Part shown: in pieces, positions 1-6,015 of the stretch
How the letters are laid out: each line of letters opens with the position of its first letter
How positions within the stretch are numbered: position 1 is the stretch's first letter
Source of the DNA: Hyphomicrobiales bacterium
Lineage (GTDB): Bacteria > Pseudomonadota > Alphaproteobacteria > Rhizobiales > Devosiaceae
Assembly: GCA_026989045.1 (NCBI GenBank)
Contig: JALSJY010000010.1
Location: 1-6,679, forward strand
Length of the DNA stretch: 6,679 nucleotides
Direction of reading: 5' to 3'
Made by a program: the position numbers and the translations under genes
Notes under the pieces: model-generated
The model's database searches: none
The model's input: the letters and a program-made list of their open reading frames with translations, nothing else
What the model was told of the DNA's origin: nothing

Positions 1-9
1 AAAGCCATA

Positions 10-76
10 ATTATATCTCGCGGCTCGCACCGCATTAGCCATGACGCGCCAAAACAGCGCTATGTCTAATACTGAG
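10..76. repeat. 67-bp palindromic repeat, copy 1
   Basis: This copy matches 132-198 at 66 of 67 positions (A71 here, G193 there), and the similarity stops sharply on both sides, so it is a discrete element. Positions 32-72 form an imperfect hairpin. The outer arm GCATTAG (32-38) faces 66-72, CAT (40-42) faces ATG (62-64), CGC (45-47) faces GCG (57-59), and the loop is about 9 nt. A71 turns one outer G-C pair of copy 2 into a C-A mismatch. It is richer in G+C than the neighbouring genes. I do not recognise the family; REP-like or other small palindromic elements are the best analogy. Confidence 0.85.
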
Positions 77-131
77 CCTCCGATGGGGCGATGCATTAGC
101 ATCGGCTCGCTCAAAGCTCGCTGGCTTCACC
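77..131. repeat. Hairpin-rich spacer between the 67-bp repeats
   Basis: This 55-bp spacer holds two overlapping hairpins that cannot form together. One pairs CCGATG (80-85) with CATCGG (100-105). The other pairs CGATGC (89-94) with GCATCG (99-104) around an ATTA loop. The heptamer GCTCGCT occurs twice (105-111 and 116-122), and GCATTAG, the arm of the flanking repeats, recurs at 93-99. It looks like part of the same repetitive structure and not like coding sequence. Confidence 0.55.
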
Positions 132-198
132 ATTATATCTCGCGGCTCGCACCGCATTAGCCATGACGCGCCAAAACAGCGCTATGTCTAATGCTGAG
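132..198. repeat. 67-bp palindromic repeat, copy 2
   Basis: This is the second, direct-orientation copy of the element at 10-76, offset by 122 bp. Its hairpin (154-194) is better paired than in copy 1 because G193 restores the outer stem pair. The flanks (123-131 and 199 onward) do not resemble the flanks of copy 1, so the whole 122-bp interval is not a tandem unit. Confidence 0.85.
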
Positions 199-234
199 AA
201 GTGTCACATATTTTGCTGACAGATTTAACAGGCA

Positions 235-257
235 ATTCTGAGCCGTAGGCGAAGAAT
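235..257. repeat. Short palindrome with tandem G-A mismatches
   Basis: ATTCT (235-239) pairs with AGAAT (253-257) and GCC (242-244) pairs with GGC (248-250). GA at 240-241 faces GA at 251-252, a symmetric tandem G-A mismatch of the kind that can stack well in RNA. The loop is GTA. From memory, it resembles a widely scattered intergenic motif ending in TTCGC...CTCAGAAT seen in many bacterial genomes; this could not be searched. Confidence 0.5.
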
Positions 258-276
258 CTTATATGATGGAGTTAAA

Positions 277-299
277 TACCTTTCGATAAGCTCAAGGTA
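277..299. repeat. Short inverted repeat, possible dispersed motif
   Basis: TACCTT (277-282) pairs with AAGGTA (294-299). The interior resembles, from memory, the dispersed intergenic motif CCTTCGACAAGCTCAGG found in many bacteria, here in a diverged form. Its role is unknown and the family assignment is tentative. Confidence 0.35.
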
Positions 300-376
300 A
301 CAGAGGGGTTCAATATTTCATAGTGATTTTGTCAACGAATTACCGAGCACTTACAGGGGTGATGCCTATAAAAATA

Positions 377-829
377 TTAGGATTTTTCTACCTTTAAAAC
401 TGTTCCGTCATAGCCAATAATTTTCACCATTGTGTCCTTAGGCAAATCAGATCCAGATACCCGCCAAGTTGTATCATCTAGTTTTACACTGCCAAAACCT
501 TGATTTATAGGCTCTTTTAAACTTGCCTCTCGTCCAACTAATCGCTCTGCTCTAGCATTAAGAAATGGGTTATCGGTTTTTGTGTTGATAGCTTTTTTTC
601 CATATTTAAGCCACAGGACAATGGTTACAATACATAAAACCCCATAAATCGCCCATTGCATTGGCCAGTTCATTGGCACTAAAAAAGTTACCAATCCCGT
701 TGCAATAGCAGCCCCGCCCAACCAAACAAATACACCACCAGGCACAATAAGCTCTATTGCTAGCAAAATTAACCCGCCAACAACCCAAGACCATGATCCA
801 TATTCAGCAATAAAAGCGATTAAATCCAT
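377..829 (-). CDS. NfeD-family membrane protein (short form)
   Basis: The product is a 150-residue inner-membrane protein of the short NfeD type. Hydrophobic segments cover about residues 15-51 (probably two helices with a PGG turn near 30-32) and 56-75. The C-terminal part (about 94-148) looks like the soluble OB-fold of NfeD, with GREA near 99-102, a GxGxVKLDDTTWRV strand pair near 111-124, and the final GYDGTVLKVEK strand. An AGGAG Shine-Dalgarno lies 9 nt before the ATG. The gene follows the SPFH gene by 24 bp on the same strand, the pairing seen in E. coli as qmcA-ybbJ. Family knowledge suggests it partners the SPFH protein in membrane organisation or protein quality control; no enzymatic activity is expected because the protease domain of long NfeD proteins is absent. 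Confidence 0.9.
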   Translation of the reverse strand: MDLIAFIAEYGSWSWVVGGLILLAIELIVPGGVFVWLGGAAIATGLVTFLVPMNWPMQWAIYGVLCIVTIVLWLKYGKKAINTKTDNPFLNARAERLVGREASLKEPINQGFGSVKLDDTTWRVSGSDLPKDTMVKIIGYDGTVLKVEKS

Positions 830-853
830 CTGCCTATTCTCCTGTTTTTGCTC

Positions 854-1822
854 CTATTTTCTAGTCGAGGGAACACGAGAGCTTGATTTCGTTGTTTTTG
901 TTGAATTTCCAGCGCCAAAAGCTTCTTTTGCAATTTCGCCAATGCCGCCAATTGCACCAATCACGCTAGCGGCTTCAAGTGGCATCATTAGAACTTTTTG
1001 ATTAGGTGATTTTGCAATCCCCTCCAAAGCTTGAATATAATTATTGGCAACGAAATAATTGATAGCCTGCACATCACCAGCAGCAATCGCCTCTGATACC
1101 ATGGTGGTGGCTTTTGCTTCGGCTTGTGCTGAACGCTCACGCGCTTCGGCATCTCTAAATGCGGCTTCTTTTCTACCCTCTGCTTCGAGTATTTGTGCTT
1201 TTTTATCACCCTCAGCTCTTAAAATTTCAGCTTGGCGAGCGCCCTCACTTTCTAAAATTGTAGCACGTTTATCACGCTCCGCTTTCATTTGCCTTGCCAT
1301 AGCGGCAACAATATCTTTTGGCGGGTCAATATCTTTAAGCTCAATACGGGTAATTTTTACCCCCCATGGAGAAACAGCAGCATCAACAACTGTTAGCAAT
1401 CTCTCATTTATTTCATCACGATTCGAAAGCAATTCATCAAGCGTCATTGAACCCATAACCGTTCTGATATTAGTCATGGTTAAGTTAAGAACTGCATGCT
1501 CAAGATTTGCCACTTCATAAGCGGCGGCGGAGGCATCAAGCACCTGATAAAAATTCACGCCATTTGCAGTAACCGTGGCGTTATCACGAGTAATGACCTC
1601 TTGGTGCGGCACGTCTAGCACCTGCTCCATCATATTAAGCTTACGCCCAACTTTATCTATAAATGGAATTATCAGATTTAAACCCGGTTTAAGAGTGCGA
1701 GTATATTTACCAAATCTCTCAATAGTAAAATTAAAACCCTGCGGCACAATTTTTGCACCAGCAAATAATACCATGATTAGTAAAACTGCAAACATAATTA
1801 GTGCAATTGAAAAGCCGTCCAT
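854..1822 (-). CDS. qmcA: SPFH/band-7 protein, QmcA/stomatin-like
   Basis: The product is a 322-residue membrane-anchored SPFH protein. One N-terminal helix (about 5-24) is followed by the band-7 domain (about 26-180), with the typical VPQG...RFGKY...LKPGLN..IPF start and an RDNATVTANGVNFYQVLD core. A charged coiled coil follows (about 180-245), containing three 11-residue repeats of the form ILxxEGxxxAx starting at residues 189, 200 and 211. A glycine-rich stretch (289-304) and a Ser/Thr/Lys-rich tail end the protein. These features fit QmcA/stomatin-type oligomers that form membrane rings and associate with FtsH/HtpX-linked quality control in E. coli. AGGAG sits 6 nt before the ATG. It is the first gene of a probable operon with the NfeD gene. 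The symbol is given by family resemblance, not proven orthology. Confidence 0.92.
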   Translation of the reverse strand: MDGFSIALIMFAVLLIMVLFAGAKIVPQGFNFTIERFGKYTRTLKPGLNLIIPFIDKVGRKLNMMEQVLDVPHQEVITRDNATVTANGVNFYQVLDASAAAYEVANLEHAVLNLTMTNIRTVMGSMTLDELLSNRDEINERLLTVVDAAVSPWGVKITRIELKDIDPPKDIVAAMARQMKAERDKRATILESEGARQAEILRAEGDKKAQILEAEGRKEAAFRDAEARERSAQAEAKATTMVSEAIAAGDVQAINYFVANNYIQALEGIAKSPNQKVLMMPLEAASVIGAIGGIGEIAKEAFGAGNSTKTTKSSSRVPSTRK

Positions 1823-1873
1823 AACATTCTCCTAAAATGATCAAAATAATTTGATTCCTAATAATCTGCCTAC

Positions 1874-1902
1874 AATGTAAGCGTGAATTATCATTCTTGC
1901 AA
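1874..1902 (-). promoter_or_regulatory. Candidate sigma-70-type promoter for qmcA-nfeD
   Basis: On the minus strand TTGCAA (1902-1897) is followed after 17 nt by TACATT (1879-1874), about 50 nt upstream of the qmcA start. Each hexamer matches the general consensus at only four of six positions, so this is a weak call. The -35 element lies within the palindrome CTTGCAAG (1896-1903). Confidence 0.25.
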
Positions 1903-1940
1903 GGAGTAGAAAATTCAAGTGTTTTAATTGTGTCAAAATT

Positions 1941-1950
1941 ACTTATAAGT
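1941..1950. promoter_or_regulatory. 10-bp perfect palindrome, possible operator
   Basis: ACTTATAAGT is a perfect palindrome in the divergent intergenic region, with copies of TCAAAATT directly before it (1933-1940) and 10 bp after it (1961-1968). A dimeric regulator site is possible, but a palindrome of this size in AT-rich DNA can arise by chance. Confidence 0.2.
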
Positions 1951-2054
1951 TAACAAATCATCAAAATTCTATTTTACCCTCATACAGATGTAATATAAGG
2001 TCTGTAATTAGGGAGTCGATATTGTTTAACTTGCAAAAATTAAGACTCGCAAAC

Positions 2055-2060
2055 AGGAGG
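2055..2060 (+). promoter_or_regulatory. Strong Shine-Dalgarno of the 5'-nucleotidase gene
   Basis: AGGAGG lies 5 nt before the ATG at 2066. It is the most complete ribosome binding site in the window and fixes the start just ahead of a clear signal peptide. Confidence 0.85.
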
Positions 2061-2065
2061 AAATA

Positions 2066-3658
2066 ATGAAAAATATACTTAAAACAGCTCTATTGGGATC
2101 TGTTGCCATTGCCACATTTAGTGCAGCACCAGCTCTAGCTGAATTCACCTATAAATTAACTATTTTACACACAAATGACTTTCACTCACGCTTTGAGCCT
2201 ATCAGCAAATATGACAGCCCTTGCTCTGTTGAAAATAACTTAGAGGGCAAATGTTTTGGTGGCTCTGCTAGACTTGAAACAGCTATTAAAGAAGCTCGCA
2301 CAAGAGCAGGAAATAGCATTTTAGTTGATGGCGGAGATCAATTCCAAGGTACATTATTTTACACTTATTATAAGGGCAAATTCGCCGCTGAAATGATGAA
2401 TAGACTTGGCTATGACGCAATGACCGTTGGCAATCACGAATTTGATGATGGCCCAAGAGTGTTACGTGAATTTGCAGATAATGTTAATTTTCCAATTCTA
2501 ATGTCAAACGCTGATCTGTCATCTGAGCCTGAACTCAATGGCATAATCAAAAAATCTAAAATTATCAAAGTAGGTAATGCGAGAATTGGGCTTATTGGCT
2601 TAACTCCACAAGATACAGACGAATTAGCAAGCCCTGGTAAAAATATTACATTTTCTGGCCCAGCAGAAGCAGTTCAAGCAGAAGTTGATCGCATTAGCGC
2701 TTATGGCGTGAATAAAATTGTTGTTCTTTCGCACTCTGGCTATGATGTTGATCTTGAGATTGCCAAAAACACCACAGGTGTTGATGTGATTGTTGGTGGG
2801 CACTCAAACACTTATCTCTCTAATACGTCTGATAAAGCAAAGGGGCCTTATCCAACAATGGTTGGAAATACTGCTGTTGTTTCTGCCTATGCTTATGGCA
2901 AATTCTTAGGTGAGTTAAATGTTACCTTTGACCATAAGGGTATTATTACTGAAGCATCTGGCGAGCCAATTATAATGGACGGAAATATTGTTGAAGAAGC
3001 AAGCGTTAAAGCTCGTGTAAACGAAATGGCTGTGCCACTTGAAGAAATTCGGCAAAAAGTAGTAGCAAAAGCCAATGAAGCGATTGATGGAGAACGTGAA
3101 AATTGCCGCGTTAAAGAGTGTCAAATGGGCAACCTTATTGCCGATGCTATGCTTGAAAGAGTTAAAGATCAGGGTATTTCTATTGCCCTACAAAATGGTG
3201 GCGGTATTCGAGCTTCAATTGATGCAGGCGATATAACTATGGGAGAAGTGTTAACTGTGCTTCCTTTCCAAAACACTCTTTCAACTTTTTCTATTAGCGG
3301 CGCAACAGTGATTGAAGCGCTTGAAAACGGCGTTAGCCAAGTTGAAGAAGTTAAAGGGCGATTCTTGCAAGTTGCAGGTCTTAAATATACTTGGGATCAA
3401 TCTATTGCTGCCAACGAAGGGCGAGTGATCGATGTTAAAGTTATGCAAAATGGCTCTTGGGTTGATATAGACCCAAATGCACAATATGGCGTTGTTTCAA
3501 ACAATTTTGTTCGCAATGGTGGTGATGGATTTAACATGTTAGTTAATGCAAATGATGTCTATGATTATGGGCCAGATGTAGCAGAAGTTGTTGCAGACTA
3601 TTTAGCTACAACTAATGGTTATACTCCATATTTAGATAATCGCATTAGCAAAAAATAG
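2066..3658 (+). CDS. Periplasmic 5'-nucleotidase, CD73/UshA family
   Basis: The product is a 530-residue secreted metallophosphoesterase that should hydrolyse nucleoside 5'-phosphates, and perhaps UDP-sugars, in the periplasm. A Sec signal peptide ends at ALA (cleavage after Ala25). The catalytic domain shows TNDFH (Asp38, His40), GGDQF (Asp91), GNHEFD (Asn123, His124), LSHSGYD and GGHSNT, the dinuclear metal and phosphate ligands of the family. The C-terminal domain has NGGGIR (377-382), LPF (Phe401) and NGGDGF (Phe489), matching the base-stacking and ribose-binding elements of CD73. Cys53/Cys63 and Cys347/Cys352 sit where CD73 has disulfides. No C-terminal anchor is visible. It is transcribed alone, with AGGAGG upstream and a terminator downstream. 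Substrate preference between nucleotides and UDP-sugars cannot be read from the sequence. Confidence 0.95.
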   Translation: MKNILKTALLGSVAIATFSAAPALAEFTYKLTILHTNDFHSRFEPISKYDSPCSVENNLEGKCFGGSARLETAIKEARTRAGNSILVDGGDQFQGTLFYTYYKGKFAAEMMNRLGYDAMTVGNHEFDDGPRVLREFADNVNFPILMSNADLSSEPELNGIIKKSKIIKVGNARIGLIGLTPQDTDELASPGKNITFSGPAEAVQAEVDRISAYGVNKIVVLSHSGYDVDLEIAKNTTGVDVIVGGHSNTYLSNTSDKAKGPYPTMVGNTAVVSAYAYGKFLGELNVTFDHKGIITEASGEPIIMDGNIVEEASVKARVNEMAVPLEEIRQKVVAKANEAIDGERENCRVKECQMGNLIADAMLERVKDQGISIALQNGGGIRASIDAGDITMGEVLTVLPFQNTLSTFSISGATVIEALENGVSQVEEVKGRFLQVAGLKYTWDQSIAANEGRVIDVKVMQNGSWVDIDPNAQYGVVSNNFVRNGGDGFNMLVNANDVYDYGPDVAEVVADYLATTNGYTPYLDNRISKK

Positions 3659-3682
3659 AATATTTATATCTTTAAAATATCT

Positions 3683-3714
3683 ACCTCGGGGTTTTCACTC
3701 CGAGGTTTATTTTA
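3683..3714 (+). terminator. Intrinsic terminator of the 5'-nucleotidase gene
   Basis: ACCTCGG (3683-3689) pairs with CCGAGGT (3700-3706). The stem extends inward by a G-T and a G-C pair, leaving a TTTTCA loop, and a T-rich tail (TTTATTTTA, 3706-3714) follows. It begins 24 bp after the stop codon and separates the nucleotidase from the downstream regulator gene. Confidence 0.88.
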
Positions 3715-3776
3715 TCTATTAACGATAGCTACCAACTATGCTCGACCTAAGGCACAAGAGAAGCTAAATTGCTCTT

Positions 3777-4202
3777 ATGCAAAAAGCTATTGAAAAAACA
3801 ACTCTATATAAATTGATAAATGCGGGCCATTTAGCTCGCCAAACTATGCTAGTGCCACTTTTTGAATTGGGCTTAACGGCAGGTGATGATGCAATTTTAT
3901 TTGCCCTTAATGAACCAAACGGGGTAAGTATTTTTGAGTTAAGTCAAATTACTGGTCTAAGCAACAAAGCATTAGAGGTTAGGCTTGCTAAGCTTGAGAG
4001 GCTTAACCTTCTTACTCAAAAAGATTCAAAACAAACTGTTATAAATAACATTCAGCTAACAGCAAAAGGCATTGAGGTTTGTGATATTTTAATTGCTAAT
4101 TGGCAACAGCTTGATGATGCTCTTATTGGTGAGCTTAGTGCAAAAAAACGCAAAAACCTAAAAAATATACTAAAGCGCTTTGTGAAATTGCTTAGCTTAT
4201 AG
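3777..4202 (+). CDS. MarR-like winged-helix DNA-binding protein
   Basis: The product is a 141-residue protein with a MarR-type layout. An N-terminal helix (about 5-30) precedes LTAGDDAILFAL (33-44), a helix-turn-helix with SIFELSQITGLSNKALEVRLAKLERLNLL at 51-79, a short wing, and the strand IQLTAKG (92-98), followed by C-terminal helices that would dimerise. The wing lacks the usual arginine-rich D-x-R motif, so DNA contacts may be unusual. The start is the first ATG in frame; an upstream in-frame ATG at 3738 is closed off by a stop at 3765. The ribosome site is weak (only a purine-rich AAGAGAAG about 14 nt away). The gene converges with modC and overlaps it by 6 bp. Ligand and targets are unknown; it is not ModE, since it has no Mop domain. 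Confidence 0.8.
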   Translation: MQKAIEKTTLYKLINAGHLARQTMLVPLFELGLTAGDDAILFALNEPNGVSIFELSQITGLSNKALEVRLAKLERLNLLTQKDSKQTVINNIQLTAKGIEVCDILIANWQQLDDALIGELSAKKRKNLKNILKRFVKLLSL

Positions 4203-5324
4203 TAGTAAATTACCTATATCATTTATCTTTTGCACAGCCGCTGATTTGAACAATAAGGTAATTGGTCGGGCGCTAATAAGCTGCATTTCTTTTATTGTTC
4301 TGGCCATTACAATTGCTGATACTAAATTATCTGGCTCACTTTCAATCATCACTCGTACTTCAACTAAGCCGTTTTGCAATTCAATTATTTCAGAAATTAT
4401 TCCGCTAAGTGAATTGCGGGCGCTGATGTCTTTTGGTGTTTTTTTGGCTAAAATTATGTCTCGTGCCCAAAGATGTAAACTAACATTTGAGCCGATTTCT
4501 AGGTCTTGACCAAAAATCTGCACCTCTTGTTTGCCTATAGCAATAGTTACCAAGCCATCATTTTCTTTTTTAATAATTTTACCACTTAGAACAGAGGCAA
4601 TTCCATCACCTCTTTCACCATGTCTATGGCTTAAAACACTTGGCGCATCACCAGTATTGATAATTTTCCCATCACTCATCATGGCAAAATCTTTGGCCAA
4701 TCTTCCCGCCTCTTCTAGTGAGTGGGTTACATAAATTATTGGCACTTTTAATTTTGGTAAGATCTGGGCAAAAAACTCAAGCAATTCATCTTTACCTTTA
4801 GGATCAATGGCACTTAATGGCTCGTCCATCAATAATATCCTTGGCTTAGTAATTAGCGCGCGCGCTAATGCCACACGTTGCGCTTCGCCACCCGATAAAC
4901 CACCTGTTGCTTTATTCAATAATCTAGTTATTCCAAGTCGCTCAATAATTTCCTCTTGATGCTGTTTTTGTGCATTAGAGTGCGAAGGTTTTAAGGCAAT
5001 ATTTGCCATAACATTAAGATGCGCTAATAATCTTGGAGTTTGAAAAACATAGCCTATATTTCTTTTTTGGGCGGGGATAAAAATGTTTTTTTCTATATCT
5101 GTTACTATTTTTTTATCAATAGCAATGCTACCAGAATTTGGCCTCTCAAGCCCTGCTATCAGTCGCAAAATAGTGGTTTTACCACAGCCAGATGAGCCAA
5201 CAAGAGCTGTCACACCCAAGGGAAGAGAAAATGAAGGGATATTGATTGTAAAGTCGTTACGCTTAAAAATAATATTTTTTAAGATCAGGCTTTGCTCAGG
5301 AATAAAGGGCGTATTAGGCGACAT
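4197..5324 (-). CDS. modC: Molybdate ABC transporter ATP-binding protein ModC
   Basis: The product is a 375-residue cytoplasmic ATPase that powers molybdate import through ModB. It shows Walker A GSSGCGKTT (43-51, Lys49), Q-loop Gln95 in VFQTPRL, signature LSGGEAQR (143-150), Walker B ILLMDE (163-168), D-loop SAID (171-174) and the switch His201. The C-terminal part, from about residue 300, carries one Mop/TOBE oxyanion-binding domain, recognisable by SARNSLSGII and the closing ITLLFKSAAV; this domain is typical of ModC and separates it from other importers. The ATG has GGGGAG 6 nt upstream and overlaps the modB stop by 11 bp, so translation is probably coupled. The roughly 12 residues before the first strand make the N-terminus slightly longer than in E. 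coli ModC, but no later start is available before Walker A. Confidence 0.93.
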   Translation of the reverse strand: MSPNTPFIPEQSLILKNIIFKRNDFTINIPSFSLPLGVTALVGSSGCGKTTILRLIAGLERPNSGSIAIDKKIVTDIEKNIFIPAQKRNIGYVFQTPRLLAHLNVMANIALKPSHSNAQKQHQEEIIERLGITRLLNKATGGLSGGEAQRVALARALITKPRILLMDEPLSAIDPKGKDELLEFFAQILPKLKVPIIYVTHSLEEAGRLAKDFAMMSDGKIINTGDAPSVLSHRHGERGDGIASVLSGKIIKKENDGLVTIAIGKQEVQIFGQDLEIGSNVSLHLWARDIILAKKTPKDISARNSLSGIISEIIELQNGLVEVRVMIESEPDNLVSAIVMARTIKEMQLISARPITLLFKSAAVQKINDIGNLLL

Positions 5325-6015
5325 TTTCTGCTCCCCTTTTTCCTCTTAAACTATCAGATATTTTTTGAGTTAAATATTCTGAAATCACCACTGCAAAAAT
5401 TGATAGCCCGATTGAAAGGCTGGCTAAGACCAGCACCATTTGAGAGGCATTTGCTTGTTGTAAAAAAGAATATATTGCCAAAGATATGGTTTGTGTTTCC
5501 CCTGGTATTGAAGCAACAAAAGTAATTGTTGCGCCAAACTCGCCCAAGGCTTTTGTAAAACCTAAAATTATTCCTGCTAAAATTCCTGGTAAGGCAATTG
5601 GCAAATCAAGAAGTATGAAGCGCCGCCATCTACCAAGCCCAGAAATTTCTAATGCCTCTTCAAGGTCAGGGTCAACTGCTTCAAACCCTTGGCGGATTGG
5701 CCTAACAATAAGCGGCAGTGCCACTAGCCCTGCGGCAAGTGCGGCACCCGTCCAGCGAAAGCCAAACTCAACCCCAAATATAGCAAAAAATCTGCCTAAA
5801 AAACCATTTGGACCAAATGTTTCAAGTAAGATTAAGCCTGTAACAACGGGAGGCATAACCAAAGGAAGCATTATCAAAGCGCTTAAGAGTGACTTGCCAG
5901 CAAAATTACCTTTTGCTAAAATATAGGCTAAAATAATTGCGATAGGCAAAGTCACTGCCACCCCAGTGAGGGCGATTTTTAGCGTTAGTAAAACTATATC
6001 AAAAATATCAGTCAT
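5314..6015 (-). CDS. modB: Molybdate ABC transporter permease ModB
   Basis: The product is a 233-residue inner-membrane permease forming the molybdate channel as a dimer with ModC. Five hydrophobic segments are visible at about 7-33, 42-64, 88-110, 139-161 and 192-215. The EAA loop that docks on the ATPase is EEALEISGLGRWRRF (119-133) followed by LPIALPGILAG. The motif IPGETQTISLAIY (170-182) is highly characteristic of ModB. The ATG overlaps the modA stop in an 8-nt ATGACTGA arrangement, and no good Shine-Dalgarno precedes it, which suggests translational coupling to modA. Confidence 0.95.
   Translation of the reverse strand: MTDIFDIVLLTLKIALTGVAVTLPIAIILAYILAKGNFAGKSLLSALIMLPLVMPPVVTGLILLETFGPNGFLGRFFAIFGVEFGFRWTGAALAAGLVALPLIVRPIRQGFEAVDPDLEEALEISGLGRWRRFILLDLPIALPGILAGIILGFTKALGEFGATITFVASIPGETQTISLAIYSFLQQANASQMVLVLASLSIGLSIFAVVISEYLTQKISDSLRGKRGAENVA

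Larger units (their letters stand above)
199..376. other. Non-coding region downstream of the nfeD-like gene
   Basis: I see no gene in this stretch. It contains two short palindromes, listed separately, and otherwise AT-rich sequence. The NfeD-like gene (minus strand) ends at 377 and would be transcribed into this region, yet I see no hairpin followed by a T tract on the minus strand, so no intrinsic terminator can be assigned. The short palindromes may end or stabilise the transcript; that is only inference. Confidence 0.6.
1823..2065. other. Divergent intergenic region (qmcA / 5'-nucleotidase)
   Basis: This 243-bp AT-rich region separates two divergently transcribed genes and should hold both promoters. 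A weak candidate promoter for the qmcA side is listed separately. On the nucleotidase side I see AT-rich -10-like stretches (1991-1999 and TGTAAT at 2003-2008) but no matching -35, so no promoter is called. TCAAAATT occurs twice in direct orientation (1933-1940 and 1961-1968), and a 10-bp palindrome lies at 1941-1950. A small hairpin (ATCAAA/TTTGAT, 1840-1855) lies in the qmcA leader. Confidence 0.6.

Noticed and set aside
83..160. A 25-codon open frame from ATG at 83 through the spacer into repeat copy 2
   Set aside because: It has no Shine-Dalgarno, ends within the repeat and is explained by the palindromic repeat sequence.
10..198. Possible CRISPR array
   Set aside because: There are only two repeats, each 67 bp with one 55-bp spacer, and the spacer is itself palindromic and shares motifs with the repeat. 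No cas gene is nearby.
371..395. Hairpin CCTA/TAGG followed by TTTTT near the end of the NfeD gene
   Set aside because: The T tract is on the plus strand while the gene is on the minus strand; the stem is only 4 bp and partly lies inside the coding region.
1059..1520. A 153-codon plus-strand open frame opposite the SPFH gene
   Set aside because: It lies wholly antisense to a well-supported gene, is serine/alanine-rich as expected from reading coding DNA backwards, and has no recognisable domain.
1931..1950. Possible Pho box upstream of the 5'-nucleotidase
   Set aside because: One TGTCA is present at 1931-1935, but no second TGTCA-like half follows at the required 11-bp spacing.
3777..4202. 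ModE, the molybdate-responsive regulator
   Set aside because: The protein is 141 residues with a MarR-like fold pattern and no Mop domain, and its HTH lies in the middle and not at the N-terminus as in ModE.
4190..4260. Bidirectional terminator between the MarR-like gene and modC
   Set aside because: The genes overlap by 6 bp, and I found no stable hairpin with a T tract on either strand here.
5486..5926. A 146-codon plus-strand open frame opposite modB
   Set aside because: It is a shadow of the strongly supported modB frame; its composition is rich in proline, lysine and serine and no family is recognisable.
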